The position numbers and the translations under genes were made by a program. A stretch of DNA of 64,000 bases, from positions 551,462-615,461 of the forward strand of contig NZ_VFYR02000003.1 in NCBI RefSeq assembly GCF_006489205.2, in the 5' to 3' direction. Below are positions 41,036 to 50,109 of this stretch, one piece after another. Numbering within the stretch: the stretch's first letter is position 1; each line of letters starts with the position of its first letter. The notes beneath the pieces were generated by a model, which saw nothing but the letters and a program-made list of their open reading frames with translations, was not told the origin of the DNA and did no database searches. Source of the stretch: Brevibacterium sp. XM4083. Lineage in GTDB: Bacteria > Actinomycetota > Actinomycetes > Actinomycetales > Brevibacteriaceae.

Positions 41036-41557
41036 ATGTCAGAAGAAGTCATCGACGACAAGGCTGCGAAGCCGACCCGTGCCGAGCTCCTCGAGGAAGA
41101 GGGCGAGATCGCGGCGGATTATCTCGAAGAGCTCATGGACATCGCCGACATCGACGGTGACATCGACATCGACGTCGCCGATGGGCGTGCGCAGCTGTCC
41201 ATCGTGTGTGAGGACGAGGACGACTCGAACCTGCGCACACTCGTCGGTCGCGACGGCAAGACTCTCGGGGCTCTGCAGGAGCTCTGCCGACTCGCTGTGC
41301 AGACGAGCACGGGTCAGCGTTCATGGCTCATGCTCGACATCGACGGCTACCGCTCGAACCGCCGTGATGAGCTCATCGGCAAGGCCGAGGCCGCGATCGA
41401 ACAGGTCAAGGAGTCCGGCGAGGAGTTCGCGTTCAAGGCGATGAACAGCTTCGAGCGCAAGATCATCCACGACCAGGTCGCCAAGGCCGGTCTGGTGTCG
41501 GAATCGGAAGGCGAAGGCGAGGGCCGTCACGTCGTCGTCCGCCCCGCAGATGACTGA
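41036..41557 (+). CDS. jag: KhpB/Jag RNA-binding protein
   Basis: This 173-aa single-stranded nucleic acid-binding protein has an acidic N-terminus, a KH-type domain (about 45-105, with LRTLVGRDGKTLGALQELCRLAVQ) and an R3H domain (about 130-165, FKAMNSFERKIIHDQVA). It lies 8 nt after the yidC stop and overlaps rsmG by 8 nt. The Jag_N domain of firmicute KhpB is absent, as in other actinobacteria. Confidence 0.93.
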   Translation: MSEEVIDDKAAKPTRAELLEEEGEIAADYLEELMDIADIDGDIDIDVADGRAQLSIVCEDEDDSNLRTLVGRDGKTLGALQELCRLAVQTSTGQRSWLMLDIDGYRSNRRDELIGKAEAAIEQVKESGEEFAFKAMNSFERKIIHDQVAKAGLVSESEGEGEGRHVVVRPADD

Positions 41558-42188
41558 CTTGTCCGCGCTCGAAGTTCCCCCGGCGGGGACCGAAGAGTAC
41601 TTCGGTGAGGCGTTCCCGCTGGCCCAGCGCTACGCGGAGCATCTGGCGACCACGGGCATCGAGTGGGGTCTCATCGGACCGCGGGAGATCGACCGACTGT
41701 GGACGCGCCACATCCTCAACTGTGCGGTCGTCGCCGAATTCGTGTCCTCCGACGACGTCGTCGGGGATGTCGGCAGCGGCGCCGGACTGCCCGGGATCCC
41801 GATCGCACTCATGCGCCCGGAGGCGAAGGTCGTGCTCATCGAGCCGATGGAGCGCCGGGTCGAATGGCTGAAGATGGTCGTCGACGATCTCGGACTGGAC
41901 AATGTCCGGATCGTCAGGGCCCGTGTCGAGGACCTCGTCGACGAGGAGATGTTCAGCGTCGTCACGGCGCGGGCCGTCAAGGCGATGACGACACTCGTCG
42001 AATGGACCCACGACGTCATCGGGCCCGAGGGCCGGATCCTCGCGCTCAAGGGTGAGTCGGTCGAGGGTGAGCTCGTCAAAGCGAAGAAGCTGCTCAAACG
42101 CTACCGCTTCGGGCAGCCGACGATCCACGTCGTCAACGGCGGAATCCTCGAGGTTCCCAGTCGCGTCGTGGAAATAGCGAAGAAATAG
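41550..42188 (+). CDS. rsmG: 16S rRNA m7G527 methyltransferase
   Basis: This 212-aa SAM-dependent enzyme methylates G527 of 16S rRNA; loss in other bacteria gives low-level streptomycin resistance. The SAM loop GDVGSGAGLPGIPIAL, the LIEPMERRVEWL motif and the VTARAVKAM segment are typical of RsmG. The ATG overlaps jag by 8 nt. It ends the rpmH-to-rsmG cluster, with parA starting 36 nt downstream. Confidence 0.95.
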   Translation: MTDLSALEVPPAGTEEYFGEAFPLAQRYAEHLATTGIEWGLIGPREIDRLWTRHILNCAVVAEFVSSDDVVGDVGSGAGLPGIPIALMRPEAKVVLIEPMERRVEWLKMVVDDLGLDNVRIVRARVEDLVDEEMFSVVTARAVKAMTTLVEWTHDVIGPEGRILALKGESVEGELVKAKKLLKRYRFGQPTIHVVNGGILEVPSRVVEIAKK

Positions 42189-42206
42189 AACGAACCAAAT
42201 GTGGTC

Positions 42207-42212
42207 TAGGCT
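42207..42212 (+). promoter_or_regulatory. -10 element of parA
   Basis: TAGGCT lies 12 nt before the parA GTG, so the message would have a leader of only about 5 nt. The same TAGGCT occurs upstream of dnaN (36596-36601, minus) and pcnA (58289-58294). Confidence 0.4.
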
Positions 42213-42224
42213 GTCAGTAGCTTT

Positions 42225-43151
42225 GTGAACCCGATGGATGATGGAGTGCGCCGAATGCCGATCATGGACGAGTCGTCTCCGATAGGTGCCGCGATCGCTC
42301 GCGACAATCGTCGTGCCGACCGCCTTGCGCAGGTCAGCTTTCCCAAGCCGGACTCCACTCGCATCTTCACGATCGCCAATCAGAAGGGCGGTGTGGGGAA
42401 GACGACGACGGCGGTGAACATCGCCGGAGCCCTGGCGAAGCAGAACCTCAACGTCCTCGTCATCGACATCGACCCGCAGGGTAATGCGAGCACGGCGCTC
42501 GGCATCGATCACTACTCCGATGTCACGAGCATCTACGATGTGCTCATCGATGATGTGCCGATGCGCGACGCCGTCGCTCAGGCACCGGACTTCGACACTC
42601 TCGTCTGTGTGCCGGCGACGATCGACCTGGCCGGGGCGGAGATCGAACTCGTGTCCCTCGTCGCCCGTGAGCAGCGCCTGCAGCGCTCGTTGGGTCTCTA
42701 CCTCGAGGAGCGGGCGGCCGCCGGGGATCGGGTCGACTACGTCATCATCGACTGCCCGCCGAGCCTCGGACTGCTCACCGTCAATGCCTTCGTCTCGGCC
42801 CGTGAGGTTCTCATCCCGATCCAGTGCGAGTACTACGCACTCGAGGGGCTGAGCCAGCTGCTCAAGAACATCCAGCTCATCCAGAAGCACCTCAACCCGC
42901 AGCTGTCGGTCTCGACGATCCTGCTGACGATGTACGACGGGCGCACGAACCTCAGCGCTCAGGTGGCCGAGGATGTGCGGACGCACTTCCCGGAGCAGGT
43001 TCTCGGGACGGCCATTCCGCGTTCCGTGCGGATATCCGAGGCACCGAGCTACGGTCAGACTGTCATCACCTATGATCCCCATTCCAGCGGCGCTCTGTCC
43101 TACCTGGAAGCTGCTGAAGAGATCGCGAATCGAGGAGTGGAACGTGGCTGA
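42225..43151 (+). CDS. parA: Chromosome-partitioning ATPase ParA (Soj)
   Basis: This 308-aa Walker-type ATPase binds nucleoid DNA and drives ParB-parS separation. The deviant Walker A is KGGVGKTTT near residue 54, and [22 protein letters not shown] and the ALEGLSQLL segments are diagnostic. An N-terminal extension of about 45 residues precedes the fold. The GTG start at 42225 is nearly leaderless. The gene overlaps parB by 8 nt. Confidence 0.96.
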   Translation: MNPMDDGVRRMPIMDESSPIGAAIARDNRRADRLAQVSFPKPDSTRIFTIANQKGGVGKTTTAVNIAGALAKQNLNVLVIDIDPQGNASTALGIDHYSDVTSIYDVLIDDVPMRDAVAQAPDFDTLVCVPATIDLAGAEIELVSLVAREQRLQRSLGLYLEERAAAGDRVDYVIIDCPPSLGLLTVNAFVSAREVLIPIQCEYYALEGLSQLLKNIQLIQKHLNPQLSVSTILLTMYDGRTNLSAQVAEDVRTHFPEQVLGTAIPRSVRISEAPSYGQTVITYDPHSSGALSYLEAAEEIANRGVERG

Positions 43152-44928
43152 ACGCAAGAAGCGCGGGCTGGGACGGGGTCTCGGCGCGCTCATCCCCGAC
43201 GCTGCGACGAGCGATCGTCCCGTCGATGTCTTCTTCTCCGGCGGCAGCGCCGAGGAGCAGTCGCGCAGTTCAGCCACGGCCGAGGACGCGAAGTCGACCC
43301 GAACGCGCCGGACCGACCCCGCAGCGTCGATGCAGTCATCACGCCGTCGCAAGCCGAAGGCGGACACGACGGAGAGCTCCTCCGCGGCTGGGACCCGGGC
43401 CCCCGGTTCGAAGGCCTCTGCGGCGAAAACCGGCGCTGCGAAGACCGGTGCTGCAAAGACCGGCGCTGCGGCCGAATCGGGCACGGCGGCCAAGGCCGGC
43501 TCCGCAGCGGATGCGGGAGATTCGAACTCGGCGGCGAAGTCGAGCGGTGCGAAGACCGCGTCGACGGCAAAGTCCTCTTCGGCCAAGTCCTCGACCCGAA
43601 AAGCCGCGACAGCGAAATCGTCGACTGCTAAGAGCACGACTGCGAAGACTGCAAAAGCGAAGTCCGAGGCCGCGAAGGCCGCGACCAGCAATGTGGCGTC
43701 ACCTGTGAACAAGCGGACCGCGGTGAAGCCGTCTCCTGCCCCTGACTCAACAACCGATGAATCGATTGTTGTCGACGAGCAGACGACTGCGTCGTCGGTC
43801 GCAGCCAGCGATGCTGCTCGGTCTCTCGGGAGTTCTGCATCGGTCGACAGCTCTGCGTCCATCGACAGTTCTCGGTCGATCGACGAGGTCGAGACGGTTG
43901 ATGATGTGCGAGAGCAGCACCCCGGGGTCTATACCTCGAAGGGCGGTTCACTCGACGATGACCGCTCTGCAGCAGACGATTCCGCTGCGGCCGGTGAGCC
44001 TGCTGACGACAGTGACGAGCAGTCCCCGAAGCCGGGTACTATGGGTGTAGTTGAATCACCGGATGACACCTCGGCGAATGGCGACTCCGAGTTCGATGAC
44101 GGACCGGGTGTGGATTCGATTCCGGACACCGCGTTCGGAGAAGTCGACGTTGAGCTCATCGACCCGAACCCTCGCCAGCCGCGGACGGTCTTCGATGAGG
44201 ATCAGCTCGCTGAACTCGTTCACAGCATCCGCGAGATCGGCGTGCTCCAGCCTGTTGTCGTCCGGCGCAAGCCAGGCGCTGAGGAGCGATACGAGCTCAT
44301 CATGGGTGAGCGCCGTCTGCGGGCAACGAAGGAAGCCGGACTCGGGACGATTCCCGCGATCGTGCGCTTCGTCGACGACACTGACCTGCTCCGAGATGCG
44401 CTGCTCGAAAACCTCCATCGTGCTGAACTCAACCCGCTTGAAGAGGCTGCGGCGTATGGACAGCTGCTTGAGGATTTCAACTGCACCCAGGAGGAGCTGT
44501 CGGAGCGCATCGGTCGTTCGCGTCCCCAGATCTCCAACACCTTGCGCCTGCTTCGTCTGCCCCCGCTCGTTCAGCGTCGCGTGGCGGCCGGAGTCATCTC
44601 CGCAGGACATGCACGGGCGATCCTCGGGCTGAAGGATCCCGAGCAGATGGAAGTCCTTGCCCAGCGGATCGTTGCTGAGGGACTGTCGGTTCGCGCATCT
44701 GAGGAAGCCGTCGTCCTCCTCAATCGGGGTGACTCGGTGAATGTTTCACGTGCAACGTCGCGGGTGGCCCCGGAGTTCATCGAGGTCGCCGAACGACTCG
44801 GTGATCGCCTCGACACGAAGGTCAACATCACCGTCGGTAAACGCAAGGGAAAGCTGAGCGTCGAGTTCGCGAATCAGGAGGATCTCGATCGAATCCTTTC
44901 GCTGCTTGGCGTCAAGTCCGCCGAGTAG
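43144..44928 (+). CDS. parB: ParB with a very long low-complexity insertion
   Basis: This 594-aa CTP-dependent clamp protein loads at parS. The conserved N-terminal box [16 protein letters not shown] is at residues 5-20, but the CTPase core ([17 protein letters not shown]) begins only near residue 335. In most ParBs these are nearly adjacent. The intervening approximately 310 residues are first Ala/Lys/Ser/Thr-rich with AAKTG repeats, resembling histone H1 tails, then strongly acidic. The core retains [12 protein letters not shown] (388 onward), [14 protein letters not shown] (422 onward) and the helix-turn-helix [25 protein letters not shown] 43144 follows GAGGAG. A near-parS word lies inside the gene (44742). 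Confidence 0.95.
   Translation: MAERKKRGLGRGLGALIPDAATSDRPVDVFFSGGSAEEQSRSSATAEDAKSTRTRRTDPAASMQSSRRRKPKADTTESSSAAGTRAPGSKASAAKTGAAKTGAAKTGAAAESGTAAKAGSAADAGDSNSAAKSSGAKTASTAKSSSAKSSTRKAATAKSSTAKSTTAKTAKAKSEAAKAATSNVASPVNKRTAVKPSPAPDSTTDESIVVDEQTTASSVAASDAARSLGSSASVDSSASIDSSRSIDEVETVDDVREQHPGVYTSKGGSLDDDRSAADDSAAAGEPADDSDEQSPKPGTMGVVESPDDTSANGDSEFDDGPGVDSIPDTAFGEVDVELIDPNPRQPRTVFDEDQLAELVHSIREIGVLQPVVVRRKPGAEERYELIMGERRLRATKEAGLGTIPAIVRFVDDTDLLRDALLENLHRAELNPLEEAAAYGQLLEDFNCTQEELSERIGRSRPQISNTLRLLRLPPLVQRRVAAGVISAGHARAILGLKDPEQMEVLAQRIVAEGLSVRASEEAVVLLNRGDSVNVSRATSRVAPEFIEVAERLGDRLDTKVNITVGKRKGKLSVEFANQEDLDRILSLLGVKSAE
44742..44757. promoter_or_regulatory. Degenerate parS within parB
   Basis: The 16-mer TGTTTCACGTGCAACG matches the parS consensus except at two positions. 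It lies in the coding sequence of the parB C-terminal region. Confidence 0.45.
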
Positions 44929-45118
44929 TCTCTCCAGTTAGCCCCTCAGGGTAGGCAGCTGTCTGCCCGGCTATTCGGTCACGTGACGATCAAATGTCCG
45001 AAGTGATTGTAAGACTTGGTGACTGGCGAAGTTTGCGCCGGCCGTTTCGCGTCAGTCTCGCTTTCGAGGTTTGAGAATCTTCACTCATCCAGCGAACCGC
45101 GACTTGCCGCTGCCTATG

Positions 45119-45132
45119 GTTTCACGTGAAAC
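45119..45132. promoter_or_regulatory. parS: parS site 1 (perfect)
   Basis: GTTTCACGTGAAAC, a perfect palindrome identical to the consensus ParB-binding core. Confidence 0.9.
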
Positions 45133-45418
45133 GGTCGATCGCCGCTGTATGCGAGGGCGACGGACAAGCTGCTTACGCTGACGAGCGAGCAGGATGCGTG
45201 ACGTTGGTGCTTCATTGTTGCCTCGCTTGTGCAGTTACTGTCGGTGCGGATGTGGATCGTCCTAGCTGTTTCGATCTGGAGAATTTTTACCGTCGAGCTG
45301 CATCTTTTCATGCAGAACAGGTAATCCGTATTCCTGACGCAGTTTCGATCGCTCAGCATGCAGGTTGTAGGGTCGATTCAATCGGGTCGTGTCGGGAATG
45401 CTCGACTTCTTCGCTCTG

Positions 45419-45432
45419 GTTTCACGTGAAAC
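45419..45432. promoter_or_regulatory. parS: parS site 2 (perfect)
   Basis: GTTTCACGTGAAAC, exactly 300 bp after site 1. Confidence 0.9.
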
Positions 45433-45827
45433 GGAGCCGTAATCGATGACTCCGTATATGCGGTCATGCCGAGTCGGTTGACCTTAACGGCTGCGAAGAT
45501 TGTGGCGACGTGTCGGTCAGCGTCACCCGCCCGCTGGGCCAGGATTGAGATGGGTTTGCTGTCCTCCCCCGAGTGCGATGAAAAAACTCTTCGTTCGGGG
45601 CCGTTGTTGTGGCTGCAGCGGCACATACCTGTCGTTGTTTACGGCGGCCACTGGCCACGGTTCTACCCGCCGCCCCTCGTCCTGCTCGGTGTATCTGTTC
45701 GATCTCGGGCGTAGAGATCGCGCTATGGATTCCGGGGCTCCCGTGGAGTACGAGTCGGAATGAATCACTTACAGTTTTGCTTTCACCCCTCGCGCGGGCA
45801 TGAAGAGCGCTTCAGGTGATACAGGGG

Positions 45828-45841
45828 GTTTCACGTGAAAC
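45828..45841. promoter_or_regulatory. parS: parS site 3 (perfect)
   Basis: GTTTCACGTGAAAC followed by A, a full 15-nt match to the extended consensus on one side. Confidence 0.9.
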
Positions 45842-45996
45842 ATCGTGGCCTGTTGGCAACTGTTCTGTACGACCAGTGTCGAAGCTCTGCACAACGTGCG
45901 ACGGGCGAAGTCGAAATACTGCACAACATGCGATGGGGGAATACGAACTGCTGGCCGAGGTTCGTTACCGAGGTTCGTGAGTTCATTCTCTTCGCA

Positions 45997-46154
45997 GTTT
46001 CACGTGACACTGCCCTTCAAAGGATGTATGTGGCTTCACGTGAGTCTGAGGTCCACAGCATGCGGTTCGTTTCACGTGAAACAGCGCTTCATGGGTTCTA
46101 TAAGGTTTCACGCGGGACTATGCTCTACAGCTTGTCGTCCGTTTCACGTGAAAA
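45997..46154. repeat. parS: 36-bp-periodic parS array, five units
   Basis: parS or parS-like words start at 45997 (GTTTCACGTGACAC), 46033 (GCTTCACGTGAGTC), 46069 (GTTTCACGTGAAAC, perfect), 46105 (GTTTCACGCGGGAC) and 46141 (GTTTCACGTGAAAA): exactly 36 bp apart. The 22-nt spacers alternate in type: spacers 2 and 4 share TCNACAGCNTG, while spacers 1, 3 and the start of 5 share CTTC near the left. This suggests duplication of a 72-bp dimer. Confidence 0.85.
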
Positions 46155-46264
46155 AACGCTTCCTAACGCGTGGGGCTCGCCGTCGCTCCTACTACCCCGC
46201 GGACTGCTTCTACGTTTTAAACCTAAGTGGTCAAATCACAGTTGCTCCCTGCGTCGAACTAGTG

Positions 46265-46278
46265 GTTTCACGTGAAAC
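46265..46278. promoter_or_regulatory. parS: parS site (perfect)
   Basis: GTTTCACGTGAAAC, 124 bp after the last unit of the 36-bp array. Confidence 0.9.
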
Positions 46279-46663
46279 GCCCTCAGTGAAGCTGGTCCGG
46301 GGGCCTGCCCCCGTAAGTGGGTTCGTGAAACATTCTGGTTGTTTCATGCAGTCGACCGGGAACCGAGCCCGGTTGGGTTCTAAGAAGCGACGAATAGTCG
46401 ACACACTTCCCGGCCGCTGGGCGATGGAGTGCGCGAGTTCATTTCGTCGACAGCCTGCAATGCGCCCCCACTAAGGGTGTCTACAACGAAGACGGCGTTA
46501 GAGAGAAACGTTCGCGCTTGCTACTGCGGTCGGGCACGAGGCCGCGCGCCGGTGACTGCGTTTGGGAACGGGGCTACTTGCTTGGTAATGGCCCCTGGTC
46601 AACGCTTCGGTTGAGAGGTGCGACCCTCCTCGATTTGAAGCATTATGTTCGACCTATAGGCTA

Positions 46664-46677
46664 GTTTCACGTGAAAC
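46664..46677. promoter_or_regulatory. parS: parS site (perfect)
   Basis: GTTTCACGTGAAAC. A left-damaged copy, GCGTTACGTGAAAC, follows at 46759, and a weaker GTTTCACTTGGAAC lies at 46987. Confidence 0.9.
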
Positions 46678-47365
46678 GGAGAATCCCCGGATCGATGACC
46701 GCCCTTGTGGGCGGTCTCGGCTAAGTCTTGCACAGGTGTCGGGCTACTGAGTTCGGGTGCGTTACGTGAAACTGTCCGTCCGGAAGCTCTAGGAGCATGG
46801 AGCAGCTCTACGCTTGGCGTACATCGATCGAAGTGTCCCCCTCGTGGGGCCCAGAAAGCGTGCTGAGGCTTGGCGGACGATGGTGCTGTAACCTCGACAT
46901 TAGGCAGCCGATGAGGATTCTGGAGTCGATCAGATTCTGTCCTAGGGTTCGAGCTATTCGTGCGAGCTTTTGAGCTGCATCGGATTGTTTCACTTGGAAC
47001 GGTAGGCAAAGCGGTGTTCCCTGGCAAAAAACGCGAGGTATCGGTCTAGCTACTGCCTCGGAAATGCCACTCGTTGAGTACATTCCTGATCGTTCACCTT
47101 TCGCATACTGGCGGCGATGGTTCCGGCTTGAGCAGCTCAGGCAGGATTGCAATCAGTTGAAGTCAGTTTTCCTGTGAGGTCCTTAGCACTCGTCGCTATG
47201 GTCGACGGAACTATGCGCGGATCCAGTTCGTACAAAGTGGGCGTCGGGTCCTCATGGCATGGTTGGGGCAAGCCGCTTGATACCGACCTCTTACGATCCA
47301 ACGCCGGGTTTCGATGCTTGTCGGAGAGACCCCAAACGACATGACTTTCGTGATACCGCCGGGGT

Positions 47366-47394
47366 GTTTCACGTGAAAGTGTTTCACGTGAAAC
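47366..47394. promoter_or_regulatory. parS: Twin parS sites 15 bp apart
   Basis: GTTTCACGTGAAAG (47366-47379) and the perfect GTTTCACGTGAAAC (47381-47394) are separated by one base, leaving no room for two ParB dimers side by side on the same face without contact. Confidence 0.9.
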
Positions 47395-47894
47395 GGCTGG
47401 TGTATTTCGCCCGAAACGCTCACTCTGGGACGTGGTAGCCACGAGGATGCCAGGCGTATGCTGCCAACCGCGGAGTCGACGATGTCGTTCTCGGCGAGGG
47501 TTTAGAGGGGTGCCAGGCTGGGCATTCTGGGGCAGCGGAACTGTCCACATTCCGGGGGGCCGCGACAAGAGAACTGCTCATTCTCCGTGCGGCGGTTACC
47601 CCTTCCCGCGACGGCTGAGCATGTGCTTGTGTACGTAGCGGGCGGAAAGATGTGTTATTGATGGACCGAGATTACCTCGTGTGCCCGAGCTGTTTCGCTC
47701 TGCCCCATGTGGGTACCGCGGAGTATTCGCGTGGCCATGAATGCGTTTGGTCAGCGGAGAATCGGCGAGGCCATGAACGTATTTTGTCTATGGTGTGTTC
47801 GGCTACCGGGATTCCGACAAAGCGACGACTTTGGCTTGGAGGAGGAGATCCCTGTAGTCGATGTCCGTGCATTTTGGTGGCTGAGAAGGTTGCC

Positions 47895-47908
47895 GTTTCA
47901 CGTGGAAC
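47895..47908. promoter_or_regulatory. parS: parS site (one mismatch)
   Basis: GTTTCACGTGGAAC differs from consensus at one position. It is the rightmost clear copy. Confidence 0.75.
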
Positions 47909-48258
47909 GGCAACGATCTCACGAAGCCTCGAATCAGTGGAGTCGCCGCATAGTCGCCCGCTTCAATCCGCCTTGCGACCACGTACGTGGACGCAGCCGC
48001 CGATCTCGACAGAGAGCCGACTGTTCGACCGTTGGTAGTTATGGACTGAGCGCGGTCCAGTTGTCGACCGATTTGGTCAGCGGCTGGTGTGGGAGTTCTT
48101 TCACACATCCGAAACGCAAAGGCCACAGCGCATTGGTTCGAAACCACTGGCGCGAAAGCAGTGCCTCGGAAAAGCAGTCCCGAACGAAGTGCCTCGAAAA
48201 CGCTGCTTAGACAACGCTACACGCCAATAACGCTACCCTGAACGTGTTGCCCCGTACG

Positions 48259-48293
48259 CGGTGCCTCTAACGGTACACGGTGCCTCTAACGGT
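48259..48293. repeat. 19-bp tandem repeat
   Basis: CGGTGCCTCTAACGGT occurs at 48259 and 48278. Weaker GTGCCTCG words continue leftward to about 48160, as a decayed minisatellite at the edge of the parS island. Confidence 0.6.
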
Positions 48294-48413
48294 CTGACAA
48301 TCGAGCCGACCTGGTCAAACGGAGCCGACCCTGCTCGCATGGAAGGTGGAAAACTCGCGAAACTTCAGTACCCGATCTCGGAGCAGCTGTGGAATCCGGA
48401 GTTCGGTCTTGTG

Positions 48414-49550
48414 TCAGCCGTAGGCCTTGATCTCGGCGAGGCTGAGCGTCCCGGTTGCCGGGTCGGCGTCCTCCTTGACGTAGAGCCGCTGCAGCGCTGC
48501 GGCGATGCCGTCGGCGATGGCGTCTCTCACCGCGGGGTCCTCGAGGTTGCGGCGATCGTCGGCATTGGTGAGGTATCCCGTGACGACATGGACCTTAGGC
48601 GTGCGGAGTCGTTTGAGAGACGACCATGTGCGCCCGTGCGATCGGCAGTCCAGCATTCCCGTGCGCGCAGTGATCTCGCTCTGGATGAGCGAGGCCAGCC
48701 GCTTCCCGACAGGTGAGTTGAGATCCGGGTGCTCCTCGTGGCCGAAGTAGAACGTCGCGAGACCGTTCGCTCCGGGCGAGCGGCTGACGTCGGCGGTGAC
48801 AGTGATGACAGCTGAGGCACCGAGCTGATCTGCGGCGTTGATCTCAGCCGCGTCGCCGTCGAGGACGATGGCCCCTGCCCCGACCGCCTCGAGCCGTCCG
48901 GCCAAACGGCCGGCTACATCTGTAGTGACATCGCGTTCGAGCTTCGACTGCCACTCGTTCATCGGCAGCGTGACGAAGTCGGTCGTTGTGGTGGCGGCTT
49001 CGATGACGAAGGTCCGACCGGCCAAAGAGGTTCCCGACGCGGCGACGCGTGCCGTCTCCTCGAGAGCATAGAGGTTTCCGGTCGTGTGCTTGCGATCGAC
49101 GGCTTCGAGGCCACGGAGAGTCTGCGGACCGGCGATGCCGTCGACCTTCGCTCCCAGACCCATCTGCAGCTCTTTGACGGCCTCTTCGGTGGCCGCGCCG
49201 TACTCTGCGTCGATGCGGCCGGCGTAGAAGCCGAGTCCCGACAGGCTGCGCTGGAGGGTGAGCACATCATCGCCTGTGAGGACCTTGACGGGGTCGAAAC
49301 GGAGCACTCGGTCACCGAGCTGGAAACGAGCACGATCGAGCTCTGTGAACGTCTCAGAGCCGAGCACACCATCGCAGAGGATCCCCCGTGTCTGCTGGAA
49401 CTGCCGAACGGCGAGTTCGAACGGCCGGTCGAAGTCCTCTCCGCGGGGGTCGCCGACATTGAGACCCAAACGTGCCATCTGCGATTTGATCGCCGGCAGG
49501 ACCTCTGAAGCGTCTCCGCTTCTGAACTGCGGTCGTTCCTGGTGATTCAA
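48414..49550 (-). CDS. cwlM: CwlM-like peptidoglycan-binding pseudo-amidase
   Basis: This 378-aa protein has two peptidoglycan-binding repeats (about residues 15-75 and 88-150) and an N-acetylmuramoyl-L-alanine amidase fold (about 178-358). The catalytic residues are degraded. The first zinc His position reads VIEAATTTT (182-190) instead of DPGHGG, the SxHxN motif is TVTADVS (250-256), and the usual late Glu of the ETGF motif is Val323 in HVVTGYLTN. It is thus an orthologue of CwlM, which in mycobacteria is a cytoplasmic regulator that activates MurA and contacts MurJ. TTG 49550 has no good ribosome site, so the start is uncertain. It lies next to trxA, as in mycobacteria. Confidence 0.88.
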   Translation of the reverse strand: MNHQERPQFRSGDASEVLPAIKSQMARLGLNVGDPRGEDFDRPFELAVRQFQQTRGILCDGVLGSETFTELDRARFQLGDRVLRFDPVKVLTGDDVLTLQRSLSGLGFYAGRIDAEYGAATEEAVKELQMGLGAKVDGIAGPQTLRGLEAVDRKHTTGNLYALEETARVAASGTSLAGRTFVIEAATTTTDFVTLPMNEWQSKLERDVTTDVAGRLAGRLEAVGAGAIVLDGDAAEINAADQLGASAVITVTADVSRSPGANGLATFYFGHEEHPDLNSPVGKRLASLIQSEITARTGMLDCRSHGRTWSSLKRLRTPKVHVVTGYLTNADDRRNLEDPAVRDAIADGIAAALQRLYVKEDADPATGTLSLAEIKAYG

Positions 49551-49602
49551 TGTCGTGCCAATCTGCTGTGCTGAGGGTGTGAAACTGCGGGGATGTACGC
49601 CG

Positions 49603-49634
49603 AAGGCGCCTGTTGATATTACAACAGGCGCCTT
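49603..49634 (-). terminator. Terminator after trxA
   Basis: A perfect 13-bp stem AAGGCGCCTGTTG has an ATATTA loop. It lies 10 bp past the trxA stop and before cwlM, so cwlM has its own promoter or depends on read-through. Confidence 0.8.
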
Positions 49635-49643
49635 GGAACTTGA

Positions 49644-49961
49644 TCAGATGAAGTCTTTGAGCTCGTCTTCGAGGGCAGGCTTCGGGCGGGCGCCGATGAT
49701 GGTCTTCGCGACCTCACCGTCCTTGAAGACGTAGAGAGCGGGAATCGAGGTGATTCCGTACTTGCTCGCGGTCTCGAGGTTCTCGTCGGTGTTGACCTTG
49801 ACGACGGTGAGCTTGTCAGCGTTCTCGTCGGCGATCTGATCGACGATGGGGCTGACCATGCGGCAGGGTCCGCACCAGGGTGCCCAGAAGTCGACAAGCA
49901 CTGGCTTGTCCGACTTGAGGACGGTGTCGTCGAATGTGGCGTCAGTTACGTCGGTCGACAT
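49644..49961 (-). CDS. trxA: Thioredoxin
   Basis: This 105-aa cytoplasmic dithiol protein has the active site WCGPC at Cys30/Cys33, the cis-Pro in SIPALYVF, and the C-terminal helix ALEDELKDFI. AGGGAG precedes the ATG. It is 148 bp after trxB and likely shares its SigR-type promoter, though the gap could contain a second one. It transfers electrons from TrxB to reductases and methionine sulfoxide repair. Confidence 0.96.
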   Translation of the reverse strand: MSTDVTDATFDDTVLKSDKPVLVDFWAPWCGPCRMVSPIVDQIADENADKLTVVKVNTDENLETASKYGITSIPALYVFKDGEVAKTIIGARPKPALEDELKDFI

Positions 49962-50109
49962 GATCTCCCTTTCTGCTGGTGAGTGTCATAAGCGGCAACA
50001 GCGCACGCGCGGGTTTCATTCCCCGAGTCCGAGGCGCTCCGGGCCGACGTTCCTCCGGCCCTCAAGGAGATCTGCTCCTCAGGGCAACCGGATCCTCAGG
50101 GAATCGGGC

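Larger units (their letters stand above)
44929..48413. other. Gene-free, lower-GC parS island between parB and cwlM
   Basis: Nearly 3.5 kb contain no recognisable gene on either strand. GC is clearly lower than the coding DNA (for example 52% at 45241-45300). The small open frames here lack ribosome sites and family resemblance. The island holds seven perfect and several imperfect parS sites, a 36-bp-periodic array, an approximate 32-bp repeat (CTGCACAACRTGCGA at 45887 and 45919), a swapped parS-half inverted repeat TGAAACA-N7-TGTTTCA (46326-46346) and a 19-bp tandem repeat near 48259-48293. It appears to be a dedicated centromere. Confidence 0.75.

Noticed and set aside
42973..43143. Longer ParB frame starting at 42973
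   Set aside because: It lies within parA in another frame. GTG 43144 with GAGGAG and the conserved [12 protein letters not shown] start is clearly the true beginning.
45997..46154. CRISPR-like appearance (regular repeat and spacer)
   Set aside because: The repeat is a 14-bp parS palindrome with divergent copies and 22-nt related spacers, and no cas genes are nearby. It fits a parS array.
45835..46275. Open frame with a 12-residue VSRxTxL periodicity over the parS array
   Set aside because: The periodicity follows from the 36-bp (12-codon) parS pitch. There is no ribosome site, no family resemblance and the composition is atypical, so it is not called as a gene.
46297..46315. GGGGGC-CT-GCCCCC hairpin as terminator of a hidden transcript
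   Set aside because: No gene or promoter leads into it and there is no T tract, so it is left unassigned.
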